From NCBI RefSeq assembly GCF_009882975.1, contig NZ_WTUX01000011.1:124001-188000 (forward strand): 64,000 bases of DNA. Reading direction: 5' to 3'. This document shows positions 55,184 through 64,000 of the stretch, piece by piece (the stretch's first letter is position 1; every line of letters begins with the position of its first letter). The DNA is from Maritimibacter harenae (GTDB taxonomy: Bacteria > Pseudomonadota > Alphaproteobacteria > Rhodobacterales > Rhodobacteraceae). Under the pieces are notes generated by a model. That model was given only the letters and a program-made list of their open reading frames with translations, did not search any database and was not told where the DNA came from. The position numbers were made by a program, and so were the translations under genes.

Positions 55184-56020
55184 ATGGCACCGCTTCAGAC
55201 CCCACGGCCCCCAAACGTCCGTTACCGCGTCTCCGGCATGGATTGCGCCAAGGACGCCGCGCAGATCGAGCGCGCGGCACGGACGACCGGGATCGCACCG
55301 GAGGCCGTGAAGGTCTCGGCCGCGACGCACATCATGACCCTCACCGTGCCGGAAGAGCGGCTGCCGGACATCGAGCGTGCGGTGGCGACGACGGGCTACG
55401 GCTTCGCGCGGTTCGAAGCCGGCGACGAGGGGCAGGGCGCAGCGTACCAGGACCCGGCCTACCGCCGCGCGCTCTGGATCGTGGTGCTCCTGAACGTGGG
55501 CTACGGGGTGGTCGAGATGGTCGGCGGCTTCATCGCCGGGTCGCAGGCGGTCAAGGCCGATGCGCTCGATTTCATCGGGGATGGCCTCATCACCTTCCTC
55601 GGGCTCCTGGCCATCGGGTGGAGCCTGGCCTGGCGGGCGCGCTCCGCCCTGATCCAGGGCATCTTCCTGGGCCTTCTGGGCCTTGGCGTCTTCGCCACGA
55701 CGCTCTGGCGGATGTTCACGCAGGCGCCGCCGGACGCGGGGCTCATGGGGCTCCTGGGCCTTGTCGCGCTCGTGGTCAACGTGTTGGCGGTCCTGCCGCT
55801 CATGCCGTTTCGCAAGGGGGACGCGAACATGCGCGCCGTGTGGCTTTTCTCGCGCAACGACGCGATCGGCAACGCGGCCGTGGTGGTGGCCGCGGGCCTC
55901 GTGGCATGGCTGGGCAGCGCCTGGCCGGACCTGATCGTGGCCTTCGGGATCGCCGGGCTGTTCCTGCACTCGTCCTGGTCGATCATCCGGGACGCGCGCG
56001 CCGACCTGAAGACGGTCTGA
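55184..56020 (+). CDS. Cation diffusion facilitator with N-terminal HMA-like domain
   Basis: A 278-residue metal efflux protein. Residues about 12-75 resemble a heavy-metal-associated domain, YRVSGMDCAKDAAQIERAAR, but with one cysteine (GMDCAKD rather than GMTCxxC). The transporter part (about 90-270) has TM2 ADALDFIGDGL with a D-x3-D pair and TM5 SRNDAIGNAAVV, where the usual His of the H-x3-D site is replaced. The metal is unknown. No metalloregulator is adjacent. Confidence 0.88.
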   Translation: MAPLQTPRPPNVRYRVSGMDCAKDAAQIERAARTTGIAPEAVKVSAATHIMTLTVPEERLPDIERAVATTGYGFARFEAGDEGQGAAYQDPAYRRALWIVVLLNVGYGVVEMVGGFIAGSQAVKADALDFIGDGLITFLGLLAIGWSLAWRARSALIQGIFLGLLGLGVFATTLWRMFTQAPPDAGLMGLLGLVALVVNVLAVLPLMPFRKGDANMRAVWLFSRNDAIGNAAVVVAAGLVAWLGSAWPDLIVAFGIAGLFLHSSWSIIRDARADLKTV

Positions 56021-56026
56021 GCCCGG

Positions 56027-56743
56027 TCAGCCGTCGCGCAGGGCCGTCACGCGGTCGTAGAGGTCGTCGACGTAAGGGTCGGTCACGTCGAGCAGGGCGA
56101 GGTGGCGGCGCATGTCCTCGAGATAGGCGAAATTCGTGCCCAGCATTCCCTCGGCCACGGCGATCATCGCGGCCTGTTCGTCGATGGGCATGTCACGCAC
56201 GATCGACTCGGCCTCCGGGTCGGCGCGGAAGGTGAGCGCCTCGACGGGCCCGTGATCCGTCGCGAACATGGCCCAGGTGGGGATGTAGCCCTCCGCGATC
56301 ATCTCGCGCCGGAAGAGGACGAAGGTCTCTTCCTCGATCCGGTCGCGCGCGATGCGGAAGGCGAGCCCGTTGCAGCCCGCACCGTGGTCGATGGCGAGCA
56401 TCAGACCGGGCCGCTCGCGCGACCCGCGTCCGCCGTCGTCCCACATGCAGAAGTTGCGGGCGAAGGCCGGGGCATGGGCGCGGCGGACCTCTTCGAAGAT
56501 CATCGCCGGGTCCCACATGAGCGAGCCGTAGGCGAAGACCCAGATGTCGTCCTCCGTGTGCCCGTCGAGCGCGCGGTGCCGGGTGGCCTCGCGGTCCGCG
56601 TCGGGCGTGCGCCAGTCGGCCGGATGACCGTTCGCGACCATGTGCGCGTCGATCTCGGCCAGGTCCATGTGCCGAAAGAACGACTCTTCCGCCGGCCTGA
56701 TCTGGTCCCTGAGGCCCGGATGGTGGCGGAAGGGGTCGCTCAT
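56027..56743 (-). CDS. ChaC-like gamma-glutamylcyclotransferase
   Basis: A 238-residue protein with the ChaC/GGCT glycine loop VFAYGSLMWDP (about 68-78), the region GSRERPGLMLAID and a helix containing EETFVLFRREM. ChaC enzymes split glutathione into 5-oxoproline and Cys-Gly. An extra N-terminal segment of 60 residues precedes the domain. It overlaps pepN by four bases, which fits shared peptide or glutathione turnover. Confidence 0.9.
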   Translation of the reverse strand: MSDPFRHHPGLRDQIRPAEESFFRHMDLAEIDAHMVANGHPADWRTPDADREATRHRALDGHTEDDIWVFAYGSLMWDPAMIFEEVRRAHAPAFARNFCMWDDGGRGSRERPGLMLAIDHGAGCNGLAFRIARDRIEEETFVLFRREMIAEGYIPTWAMFATDHGPVEALTFRADPEAESIVRDMPIDEQAAMIAVAEGMLGTNFAYLEDMRRHLALLDVTDPYVDDLYDRVTALRDG

Positions 56744-59295
56744 TCGGCCCCCCGGATGCGCCCCACCATCTCAGCCGTGTCGCGGCTGAGGCCGGGAGTG
56801 GCGAGGATGCGGTCGAGTTCTCCGGCGATCAGGTCCTGCCGGTCGGCGTCGTAGCGCTTCCACGTCTCGAAGGCCCCCGACATGCGCGCGGTGATCTGCG
56901 GGTTGATCGGGTCGAGCCGGATCAGCCAGTCGGCCAGCAGCGCGTAGCCCGAGCCGTCCTTCTGGTGAAAGCCCGCCGGGTTGCCCGCGAAGGCCCCGAA
57001 GACCGAGCGGAAGCGGTTCGGGTTCTTCATGGTGAAGGCGGGATCCTTCGTCAGGCGCTCGACCGTGGCGGCGGCCTCGGCCGGGGCGGCGTGGCTGACC
57101 TGGAGCATGAACCACTTGTCCATCACCAGCGCGTCGTTCTTCCAGCGCTCGCGGAACTCGGCCAGCGCCGCGTCGGCCTTGCCGGCATCCAGGAGACAGG
57201 CCAGCGCCCCCAGCGAATGGGTCATGTTGTCGGCCGCCTCGTACTGCGCCTGCGCCGCCTTGCCGCCGTCGAGGCGGGTGGCGAGCTTGAGAAGCTGAAG
57301 CCCCAGCGCGCGCTTGCCGGCCTGTTCGGCGTTCGGCTCGAACGGCTCGGACACGGTCATGTCCGCCGAGAGGCGGGGCAGGAGGTCCTGCAAGTATTCC
57401 GCGCGCGCCTGCTTCAGGGTTTCGCAGGCTTCGTGGATGGCGTCCGGGTCCGGTGTCATGCCGGCATCGAAGAGCGTCTGCGCGATGTCGTCCTCGCCGG
57501 GCATCTGGAGCGCGAGCGCGCGGAAGGCCGGGTCGGCGCTGTCGTCGCGCAGCATCGTGGCCAGCGCGTCGAGATAGGCCGCCTGCGGCGCGTCTCCGCC
57601 GGTGATCATGCCGGTGAGCACTTCCTTGGCGAGCGAGCGCCCGGCCTCCCACCGGTTGAACTCGTCGGTGTCGTGGGCAAGCAGGAAGGCGCGCTCGTCC
57701 GGGGTGGTCTCCCGCTCCACGATCACGGGGGCGGAGAAACCGCGCAGGATCGACGGGACGGGGCGGGCCGACAGCCCCTCGAAGGTGAAGGTCTGGGTGC
57801 CTTCGGTCATCTCGAGCACCTGCGTTTCACGCACCTCGTCGCCGTTGGGGCCCAGAAGGCCCACGGCGATGGGGATCACCTGCGGCTCCTTCACGGCCTG
57901 TCCCGGTGTGGGCGGCGTCGTCTGGGTGAAGGTCAGCTGGTAGGTGCCGTCGTCCCAGGTCTCCGTGACCTTGAGGCGCGGGGTGCCCGCCTGCTTGTAC
58001 CAGCGGCGGAACTGGGACAGGTCGCGCCCCGTCGCGTCCTCGAACACCTTCAGCCAGTCGTCGATGGTGCAGGCCTGCCCGTCGTGACGCTCGAAATAGA
58101 GGTCGAGCGCCTTGCGGTAGCCGTCATCGCCGACGAGCGTCTTGAGCATCCGGATCACCTCGGCGCCCTTTTCATAGATCGTGGCGGTGTAGAAGTTGTT
58201 GATCTCGACGAAGCTGTCGGGCTGCACCTGGTGGGCGAGCGGCCCGTTGTCCTCGCGGAACTGGCGGCCGCGCAAGGACAGCACGTCCGAGATGCGGCAC
58301 ACGGAGGGCGAGCGCATGTCGGCCGAGAACTGCTGGTCGCGGAACACCGTCAGCCCCTCTTTCAGCGACAGCTGGAACCAGTCACGGCAGGTGATGCGGT
58401 TGCCGGTCCAGTTGTGGAAATACTCGTGCGCGATGATCGCCTCGATCCGCTCGAAGTTCGCGTCGGTCGAGGTTTCGGGCGAACACAGCACCGCGGAGGT
58501 GTTGAAGATGTTCAGCCCCTTGTTCTCCATCGCGCCCATGTTGAAGTCGGAGACGGCGACGATCTGGAAGATGTCGAGGTCGTATTCGCGCCCGTAGACC
58601 TCTTCGTCCCATTTCATCGACTTCTTGAGCGCCTCCATGCCGAAGGCGGTCTTGCCCTCGTCGCCGGGGCGCACCCAGAGCCGCAGGTCGACATGCTTGC
58701 CCGACATGGTGGTGAAGCTGTCCTCGCGCGCGACCAGGTCGCCCGCGACCAGTGCGAAGAGGTAGGCGGGCTTGGGCCAGGGATCGGTCCATTCGCGCCA
58801 GCCGTCACCGGATGCGGTCGGGTTGCCATTCGACAGCATCACCGGCTCGTCGCCTTCGATGCGCACCGTGAAGGGCGCCATCACGTCGGGGCGGTCGGGA
58901 TACCAGGTGATCTTGCGGAAACCTTCGGCCTCGCACTGGGTGCAATACATGCCGTTCGACATGTAGAGCCCTTCGAGCGCGGTGTTCGCCTTGGGGTCGA
59001 TCTCGACCTCGGCCTCCCATGTGAACGGGGCGTCGGGCGCATCCACCTCGATCCCGCCCTCGACCTCGCGGGGCGTCACGGGCGCGCCGTCGATGGTTGA
59101 AGAGATCGTCGCAAGTCCTTCGCCGTGCAGGAAAAACCGCTTGGATACGGCCTCGGGGTTCGGCCGGAATCGGATTTTCGAGATCACCCGCGTCGCCGAG
59201 GGCGCAAGGCGGAAGGTCAGCTCCACCTGGTCCACGAGGTATTCGGGCGGCGTGTAGTCGGACAGGTAGATCGGCTGCGGGCTCGCGTCTTTCAT
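56740..59295 (-). CDS. pepN: Aminopeptidase N (M1 family)
   Basis: A cytosolic zinc aminopeptidase of broad specificity. The 851-residue protein has the substrate motif GAMENKGLNIFN and the zinc site HEYFHNWTGN...KEGLTVF (HEXXH-x18-E). The PepN-type C-terminal superhelix follows. Length is close to the 870 of the E. coli enzyme. It lies upstream of and coupled to the ChaC-like gene. Confidence 0.97.
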   Translation of the reverse strand: MKDASPQPIYLSDYTPPEYLVDQVELTFRLAPSATRVISKIRFRPNPEAVSKRFFLHGEGLATISSTIDGAPVTPREVEGGIEVDAPDAPFTWEAEVEIDPKANTALEGLYMSNGMYCTQCEAEGFRKITWYPDRPDVMAPFTVRIEGDEPVMLSNGNPTASGDGWREWTDPWPKPAYLFALVAGDLVAREDSFTTMSGKHVDLRLWVRPGDEGKTAFGMEALKKSMKWDEEVYGREYDLDIFQIVAVSDFNMGAMENKGLNIFNTSAVLCSPETSTDANFERIEAIIAHEYFHNWTGNRITCRDWFQLSLKEGLTVFRDQQFSADMRSPSVCRISDVLSLRGRQFREDNGPLAHQVQPDSFVEINNFYTATIYEKGAEVIRMLKTLVGDDGYRKALDLYFERHDGQACTIDDWLKVFEDATGRDLSQFRRWYKQAGTPRLKVTETWDDGTYQLTFTQTTPPTPGQAVKEPQVIPIAVGLLGPNGDEVRETQVLEMTEGTQTFTFEGLSARPVPSILRGFSAPVIVERETTPDERAFLLAHDTDEFNRWEAGRSLAKEVLTGMITGGDAPQAAYLDALATMLRDDSADPAFRALALQMPGEDDIAQTLFDAGMTPDPDAIHEACETLKQARAEYLQDLLPRLSADMTVSEPFEPNAEQAGKRALGLQLLKLATRLDGGKAAQAQYEAADNMTHSLGALACLLDAGKADAALAEFRERWKNDALVMDKWFMLQVSHAAPAEAAATVERLTKDPAFTMKNPNRFRSVFGAFAGNPAGFHQKDGSGYALLADWLIRLDPINPQITARMSGAFETWKRYDADRQDLIAGELDRILATPGLSRDTAEMVGRIRGAE

Positions 59296-59410
59296 GGCTC
59301 ACCTTTTCGGGAGAATTTGAACTGGCATGTCTCGCGTGACGTTAGACCCCCAACAAACGGGTCACAACCGGTGGCTCCGTGGGAAAGGTAACGATTAGGA
59401 GGTAGTACCA

Positions 59411-59602
59411 ATGAGTGCCCCCGACACATCGCTCGAACGTGAACAGCGTCGCCATGCCCCCTCGCTTCTGGGGATCGGGCTTTCGATGGGCGCCGGGCTG
59501 ATCATGGGCGCCACGATCATGTACGTCTCGATCGAACGCAGCGACACGCCCGAAGCGCCCGAGGCGGCGCCGTCCGACGCCACCGGGCTTCCGGTCGAAT
59601 AA
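59411..59602 (+). CDS. Small single-pass membrane protein, unknown
   Basis: A 63-residue protein. The ideal ribosome site AGGAGGT at 59397-59403, seven bases before ATG 59411, argues that this is a real gene. A charged start (EREQRRH) is followed by one helix (about 18-40, [21 protein letters not shown]) and a short acidic/proline-alanine tail outside. No family recognised. Confidence 0.7.
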   Translation: MSAPDTSLEREQRRHAPSLLGIGLSMGAGLIMGATIMYVSIERSDTPEAPEAAPSDATGLPVE

Positions 59603-59700
59603 CACCGAGTCCGCCGCATGACGGCGGCCCCGTCCCGGCGGCATCCCCCATCCATCCCCCGCCGGGGTGGGGACATTTCCCGTCATGGCGCCAGCCGCTT

Positions 59701-59729
59701 GTTGCCTATAGGAAACTTTTTTCCTATGG
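59701..59729 (+). promoter_or_regulatory. Probable glcB promoter overlapping a palindromic operator
   Basis: TTGCCT (59701-59706), a 17-bp spacer, then TATGGG (59724-59729) form a sigma-70-like pair. A perfect inverted repeat ATAGGAAA-N4-TTTCCTAT (59707-59726) lies between and over the elements, where a repressor or activator could act. It is about 50 bp before malate synthase. Confidence 0.55.
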
Positions 59730-59778
59730 GTGGAAACCGGGCCGCGGCCCGACCCCGAACAGACAAGCAGGAGGCGCC

Positions 59779-61926
59779 ATGACACGGCGGGTGGAACATT
59801 ACGGCCTGAAGATCGCGCCGGAAATCGTGCAATTCGTGGAAGAGCGGGCCTTGCCCGGCACCGGCGTGGAGGCGGACGCCTTCTGGAAAGGTTTCGCGGC
59901 GATCGTGGCCGATCTGACGCCGAAGAACCGCGCGCTGCTTGAAACCCGCGAGACGATCCAGGGCAAGATCGACGCCTGGCATGTGTCCCACAAGGACAAG
60001 CCGTTCGATCCCGCCGCCTACCGCGCCTTCCTCGAGGACTTGGGCTACCTGCGCCCCGAGGGCGAGGATTTCACCATCGACACGTCGAACGTGGATCCCG
60101 AGATCGCGACGATCGCCGGGCCGCAGCTCGTGGTGCCGATCACCAACGCGCGCTACGCGCTGAACGCGGCGAACGCGCGCTGGGGGTCGCTCTACGACGC
60201 GCTCTACGGAACGGACGCGCTGGGCGACACGCCCACGGCCAAGGGGTATGACCCCGAACGCGGCGCGCGCGTCATCGCCTGGGCCAAGGCGCATCTCGAC
60301 GCGGTCGCGCCGCTCGCCGGCGGCTCCTGGGCCGATGTGAGCGCTCTGTCGATCAAGGATGGCGTGCTGATGGTCGACGGCCCGATGGGGGAGACGGGGC
60401 TTGCCGATCCGGCGCAGTTCGTGGGCCATGCGACGGACCCGCTGCGCGTGGTGTTGCAGGTCAACGGTCTGCATATCGAGATCATCGTCGATCCCGACAC
60501 CGAGGTGGGCAGGCAGGACCCGGCCGGCATCTCGGACGTCCGGCTCGAAAGCGCCATGTCCGCGATCATGGATTGCGAGGATTCGGTCGCCTGCGTCGAT
60601 GCCGAGGACAAGACGCTGGCCTACGACAACTGGCTGGGCCTGATGAACGGCACGCTGGTCGAGGAGGTCACCAAGGGCGGCAAGACCTTCACCCGCGTTC
60701 TGAACCCCGATGCGCGCTACACGACGCCTAACGGCGGCACGCTGACGCTCAAGGGGCGCGCGCTCATGCTGGTGCGCAACGTGGGCCACCTGATGACCAA
60801 CCCGGCGATCCTCGATGCGAACGGCGACGAGATATTCGAAGGCATCATGGACGCCATGATGACCACGCTCGCCGCGATGCACGACCGCGACCGGCGCGCC
60901 AACTCGGCCGCCGGCAGCGTCTATGTGGTGAAACCCAAGATGCACGGGCCCGACGAGGTCGCCTTCGCCGACGAGCTCTTCACCCGGGTCGAGGCCGCGC
61001 TGGGCCTGCCGCAATACACCGTGAAGCTCGGCATCATGGACGAGGAGCGGCGCACGTCCGTGAACCTCAAGGAATGCATCCGCGCGGCCAAGCACCGCGT
61101 GGCGTTCATCAATACCGGTTTCCTCGACCGCACGGGCGACGAGATCCACACCTCGATGGAAGCCGGCCCGATGATCCGCAAGGGCGAGATGAAGAACACC
61201 GCCTGGATCGCGGCCTACGAGGACCGCAACGTCGACATCGGGCTGGCCTGCGGGCTCAAGGGCCGGGCGCAGATCGGCAAGGGCATGTGGGCCATGCCCG
61301 ACCGGATGGAGGCGATGCTCGAAGCCAAGATCGGCCATCCCGAAGCGGGTGCCAACTGCGCCTGGGTCCCGTCGCCCACCGCCGCGACGCTCCATGCCAC
61401 GCATTACCACAGGGTCAGCGTGGCCGCCGTGCAGGACGAGATCGCGAAGGGCGGGCCGCGCGGCACGCTGGACGATCTGCTGACCATCCCGGTGGCCGAG
61501 GGCACCAACTGGTCGGACGAGGAGATCCGAGAGGAGATCGAGAACAACGCCCAGGGCATCCTGGGCTACGTGGTGCGCTGGATCGACCAGGGCGTGGGGT
61601 GCTCCAAGGTGCCCGACATCCACGACGTGGGCCTGATGGAGGACCGCGCAACCTGCCGCATCTCCTCCCAGGCGCTGGCCAACTGGCTGCACCACGGCGT
61701 GGTGAGCGAGGGCGAGGTGATGGCGGCGATGCGCAAGATGGCCGAGGTGGTCGACCGCCAGAACGCGGACGACCCGACCTACCGCCCGATGGCGCCCGGC
61801 TTCGACGGGATCGCCTTCCAGGCGGCCTGTGACCTGGTGTTCAAGGGCCGGGTGCAACCCTCGGGCTATACCGAGCCGGTGCTTCACCGCCGGCGGCTTG
61901 AGCTGAAGGCGTCCCTTTCGGGATGA
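59779..61926 (+). CDS. glcB: Malate synthase G
   Basis: This enzyme condenses glyoxylate with acetyl-CoA to malate in the glyoxylate shunt. The 715-residue protein is of isoform G length, with [25 protein letters not shown] and [18 protein letters not shown] in the barrel. [23 protein letters not shown] follows, and the catalytic Asp/Cys region [25 protein letters not shown] is near the end. AGGAGG at about 59769-59774 fits ATG 59779. No isocitrate lyase gene is nearby. Confidence 0.97.
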   Translation: MTRRVEHYGLKIAPEIVQFVEERALPGTGVEADAFWKGFAAIVADLTPKNRALLETRETIQGKIDAWHVSHKDKPFDPAAYRAFLEDLGYLRPEGEDFTIDTSNVDPEIATIAGPQLVVPITNARYALNAANARWGSLYDALYGTDALGDTPTAKGYDPERGARVIAWAKAHLDAVAPLAGGSWADVSALSIKDGVLMVDGPMGETGLADPAQFVGHATDPLRVVLQVNGLHIEIIVDPDTEVGRQDPAGISDVRLESAMSAIMDCEDSVACVDAEDKTLAYDNWLGLMNGTLVEEVTKGGKTFTRVLNPDARYTTPNGGTLTLKGRALMLVRNVGHLMTNPAILDANGDEIFEGIMDAMMTTLAAMHDRDRRANSAAGSVYVVKPKMHGPDEVAFADELFTRVEAALGLPQYTVKLGIMDEERRTSVNLKECIRAAKHRVAFINTGFLDRTGDEIHTSMEAGPMIRKGEMKNTAWIAAYEDRNVDIGLACGLKGRAQIGKGMWAMPDRMEAMLEAKIGHPEAGANCAWVPSPTAATLHATHYHRVSVAAVQDEIAKGGPRGTLDDLLTIPVAEGTNWSDEEIREEIENNAQGILGYVVRWIDQGVGCSKVPDIHDVGLMEDRATCRISSQALANWLHHGVVSEGEVMAAMRKMAEVVDRQNADDPTYRPMAPGFDGIAFQAACDLVFKGRVQPSGYTEPVLHRRRLELKASLSG

Positions 61927-61948
61927 CGCCTTCGCGCGCTGCGCGGCC

Positions 61949-62839
61949 TCAGGTGATCGAGGCCGCGTAGATGTCGTCGATCGCCTTGGCGATGGTCGTG
62001 TTGAATTCATCGTCCGACTGCTGGGCCGACAGCCCCTCGGTCAGGGCGCGCGAGAACGATGCGATCATCCCTTCGTTCTTGGCGAGCAGGGCGTTGGCCT
62101 CGTCGCGCGAATAGCCGCCCGACAGCGCCACCACCCGGATCACGCGCGGATGCGCGATGAGCGGGGCATAGAGGTTGGCCAGCGTGGGCAGGGTGAGCTT
62201 CAGCATGACCTCCTGGCCTTCCTCGAGCGTGTCGAGGTGGTGGATGATCTCGTTCAGAAGCATGTCCTCGGCCTGCGCCTTGTCGTCGATCGAGATCGTG
62301 ACCTCGGGCTCGAGGATCGGGACCAGCCCCTTGGCGAGGATCTGGCGACCCACCGCGAACTGCTGCTCGACGATCGCCTGGATGCCTTCCGCGTTCGCCG
62401 CCGAGACGACCGAGCGCATCTTGGTGCCGAAGATGCCGTGCTCCACCGCGCGGTCGAGCAGCGCGTCGAGGTCGGGCATCGGCTTCATGAGCTGCACGCC
62501 GTCATGCTCGGACTCGAGCCCCTTGTCGACCTTGAGGAAGGGGACCACGCCGCGCTCTTCCCACAGGAATTTCGCCGCCGGCTTGCCCTCGATCTCGCGC
62601 TCCATCGTCTTTTCGAACAGGATCGCGCCGATCACCTTTTCACCGGTGAAGGCCGGGGCGGTCGCGATGCGCGAGCGCATTTCGTGGATCAGGTCGAACA
62701 TCTCGTCCTCGGACCCGTAGGCGTCTTCCTCGATCCCGTAGAGCCGCAGGGCCTTCGGGGTCGAGCCGCCCGACTGGTCCAACGCGGCGATGAAGCCCTT
62801 GCCGCTTTTCATTTGTTCCAGTTGCTTCGCGTCGGCCAT
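61949..62839 (-). CDS. Fructose-bisphosphate aldolase class I
   Basis: A 296-residue Schiff-base aldolase of the bacterial class I type. Motifs are [22 protein letters not shown] at the start, [29 protein letters not shown] and [13 protein letters not shown] (candidate Schiff-base lysine in the last). It catalyses the reversible split of fructose 1,6-bisphosphate. It lies downstream of pgk with an SDR gene between, a glycolytic grouping. Confidence 0.95.
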   Translation of the reverse strand: MADAKQLEQMKSGKGFIAALDQSGGSTPKALRLYGIEEDAYGSEDEMFDLIHEMRSRIATAPAFTGEKVIGAILFEKTMEREIEGKPAAKFLWEERGVVPFLKVDKGLESEHDGVQLMKPMPDLDALLDRAVEHGIFGTKMRSVVSAANAEGIQAIVEQQFAVGRQILAKGLVPILEPEVTISIDDKAQAEDMLLNEIIHHLDTLEEGQEVMLKLTLPTLANLYAPLIAHPRVIRVVALSGGYSRDEANALLAKNEGMIASFSRALTEGLSAQQSDDEFNTTIAKAIDDIYAASIT

Positions 62840-62931
62840 CTGGGAGTCCCTCGTTCGGAAATGGAGTTTGCCCCTTGCTAGAAGGTCGTGGCCCGGGGTG
62901 CAATTCTGGTCGCGCTAACGGAAGCGACGGA

Positions 62932-63690
62932 TCAGCTGTTCCAGAAACGCTTGTTGACGCGCGCCATCACCCCGCGCGGGGCGACGCGGGTCGACACGGC
63001 CAGCGCCTTGGTGGCAAGTCCCGGGATCACGGTGCGCTTGCCTGCCATCATCCCGCGCCAGCCGGCACGGGCGACCTGCGGGGCGCTCTGGAGCGGCATC
63101 AGGCGCGCGACTCCGCTGTTGCCCAGCCCGGCGGCATCGAAGAACCCGGTGCGCGTGGGGCCGGGGCAGAGCGCGGTGACCGTGATCCCGGCCGCCTTCG
63201 CCTCGTGATGCACGGCTTCGGACAGCGACAGCAGGTAGGATTTGCTGGCGTGGTAGAGCCCCATCGTGGGCGCGGGCATAAACGCGGCGAGCGAAGCGAC
63301 GTTGAGAATCCTGCCCCGCGTGCCGTGATCCCGGAAATCGGCCAGGGCGCGCTGCATGAGCTCGGTCGCCGCCACCACGTTCACCGACAGCGTGCCGCGT
63401 TCCAGCTCGGGAGCGCGGCCAAGGTTGCCGTGGATGCCCAGCCCTGCGTTGTTGACGAGGATCTCGATGCGCCGCCCGTCGTTCGCGGACTCCCACAGCC
63501 TGTCCGCGGCACCGGGTTGCGACAGGTCGGCGGGGATCACCACGGTCTGAGTGGGCATCTCGGCGGCCAGCGTGTCCAGCCGGTCGGTGCTGCGCGCCGA
63601 AATCACCAGGTCATGGCCGTCCGCTGCCGCGAGCCGGGCGAACTCGATGCCCAGGCCCGAGGAGGCGCCGGTGATGAGCGCCCAGGCCAA
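62932..63690 (-). CDS. Short-chain dehydrogenase/reductase (SDR)
   Basis: A 252-residue NAD(P)-dependent oxidoreductase. The cofactor loop is ITGASSGLGIEFAR (about 6-19), followed by NNAGLGIHG, the catalytic Y-x3-K in YHASKSYLLSL, and CPGPTRTGFF. There is no ATG before the glycine loop, so TTG 63690, three bases after the pgk stop, is the likely start; it probably depends on readthrough from pgk. Substrate unknown. Confidence 0.88.
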   Translation of the reverse strand: MAWALITGASSGLGIEFARLAAADGHDLVISARSTDRLDTLAAEMPTQTVVIPADLSQPGAADRLWESANDGRRIEILVNNAGLGIHGNLGRAPELERGTLSVNVVAATELMQRALADFRDHGTRGRILNVASLAAFMPAPTMGLYHASKSYLLSLSEAVHHEAKAAGITVTALCPGPTRTGFFDAAGLGNSGVARLMPLQSAPQVARAGWRGMMAGKRTVIPGLATKALAVSTRVAPRGVMARVNKRFWNS

Positions 63691-63693
63691 CCG

Positions 63694-64000
63694 TCAGCTT
63701 TCCAGCGCCGCGACGCCCGGCAGCGTCTTGCCTTCCATCCATTCGAGGAAGGCGCCGCCCGCCGTCGAGATGTAGGTGAAGTCGTCGGCCACGCCCGCCT
63801 TGTTCAGCGCCGCGACGGTGTCGCCGCCGCCCGCGACCGATGTGAGCGCGCCCGCCCGCGACAGCTCGCCCGCCTTTTGCGCGGCGGCGTTGGTGGCGGC
63901 GTCGAAGGGCTCGATCTCGAAGGCGCCCAGGGGGCCGTTCCAGATCAGGGTCGCCGCGCCCTCGAACGCCTTGGAGATCGCCGCGACCGTGTCGGGTCCG
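63694..64000 (-). CDS. pgk: Phosphoglycerate kinase, C-terminal part (runs off the window)
   Basis: The visible 101 codons match the end of [31 protein letters not shown] and [17 protein letters not shown], with the nucleotide-binding GGGDT and the final hinge helix. PGK converts 1,3-bisphosphoglycerate and ADP to 3-phosphoglycerate and ATP. The start lies beyond position 64000. Confidence 0.93.
   Translation of the reverse strand, partial: GPDTVAAISKAFEGAATLIWNGPLGAFEIEPFDAATNAAAQKAGELSRAGALTSVAGGGDTVAALNKAGVADDFTYISTAGGAFLEWMEGKTLPGVAALES

Overview
The window looks like chromosome of a high-GC alphaproteobacterium of the Rhodobacteraceae (Roseobacter/Rhodobacter group). The support is the gene order of the division and cell-wall (dcw) cluster with a DUF2484 gene beside murB, a DUF1127 gene followed by CCUCCUCCC-loop small RNAs, an aerobic CobS/CobT cobaltochelatase, and many start/stop overlaps of the ATGA type. 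There is no rRNA, tRNA, insertion sequence, prophage or CRISPR array. Almost all of the sequence is ordinary core chromosome.

Layout. 1-3.3 kb: the end of a PAP2 phosphatase gene and the uvrD helicase. 3.3-3.9 kb, minus strand: a DUF1127 gene (ccaF1-like) followed by an array of eight hairpins that each show CCUCCUCCC in the loop. The last hairpin doubles as a terminator. This is the most striking non-coding structure in the window. 4.2-5.25 kb: mrp. 5.3-5.98 kb: a long AT-richer leader full of TTCCC/GGGAA boxes and GANTC sites in front of mraZ. 6-33.7 kb: the dcw cluster (mraZ rsmH ftsL ftsI murE murF mraY murD, DMT exporter, two tandem unknown genes, ftsW murG murC, three unrelated metabolic or transport genes, DUF2484, murB ddl ftsQ ftsA ftsZ, then bamD recN). 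lpxC, expected between ftsZ and bamD, is missing there.

33.7-50.5 kb: mixed housekeeping genes, including an FAD-linked oxidase with a small membrane protein, a ClC channel, aminopeptidase P, cobT and cobS, and an ECF sigma / RskA-like anti-sigma / fasciclin / periplasmic MsrB group. A voltage-gated potassium channel with a zinc ribbon, a J-domain protein, bolA and a thioesterase follow. 50.4-55 kb: PhnA-like, SleB-like and lytic transglycosylase lipoproteins, a SatD-type regulator with a membrane partner behind a cluster of TGACCC boxes, two copies of an 80-bp palindromic repeat, and gatB. 55-64 kb: a cation efflux protein, a ChaC-like cyclotransferase, pepN, malate synthase G behind a palindromic promoter, class I aldolase, an SDR, and the end of pgk at the window edge.

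How they fit together: the dcw genes make lipid II precursors (murE, F, D, G, C, B, ddl, mraY), carry out septal synthesis (ftsI, ftsW, ftsL, ftsQ) and assemble the Z-ring (ftsA, ftsZ). Several peptidoglycan-remodelling lipoproteins lie further on. The best candidates for less-described biology are the eight-unit sRNA array, the tandem gene pair inside the dcw cluster, the SatD/membrane module and the sigma/fasciclin locus.
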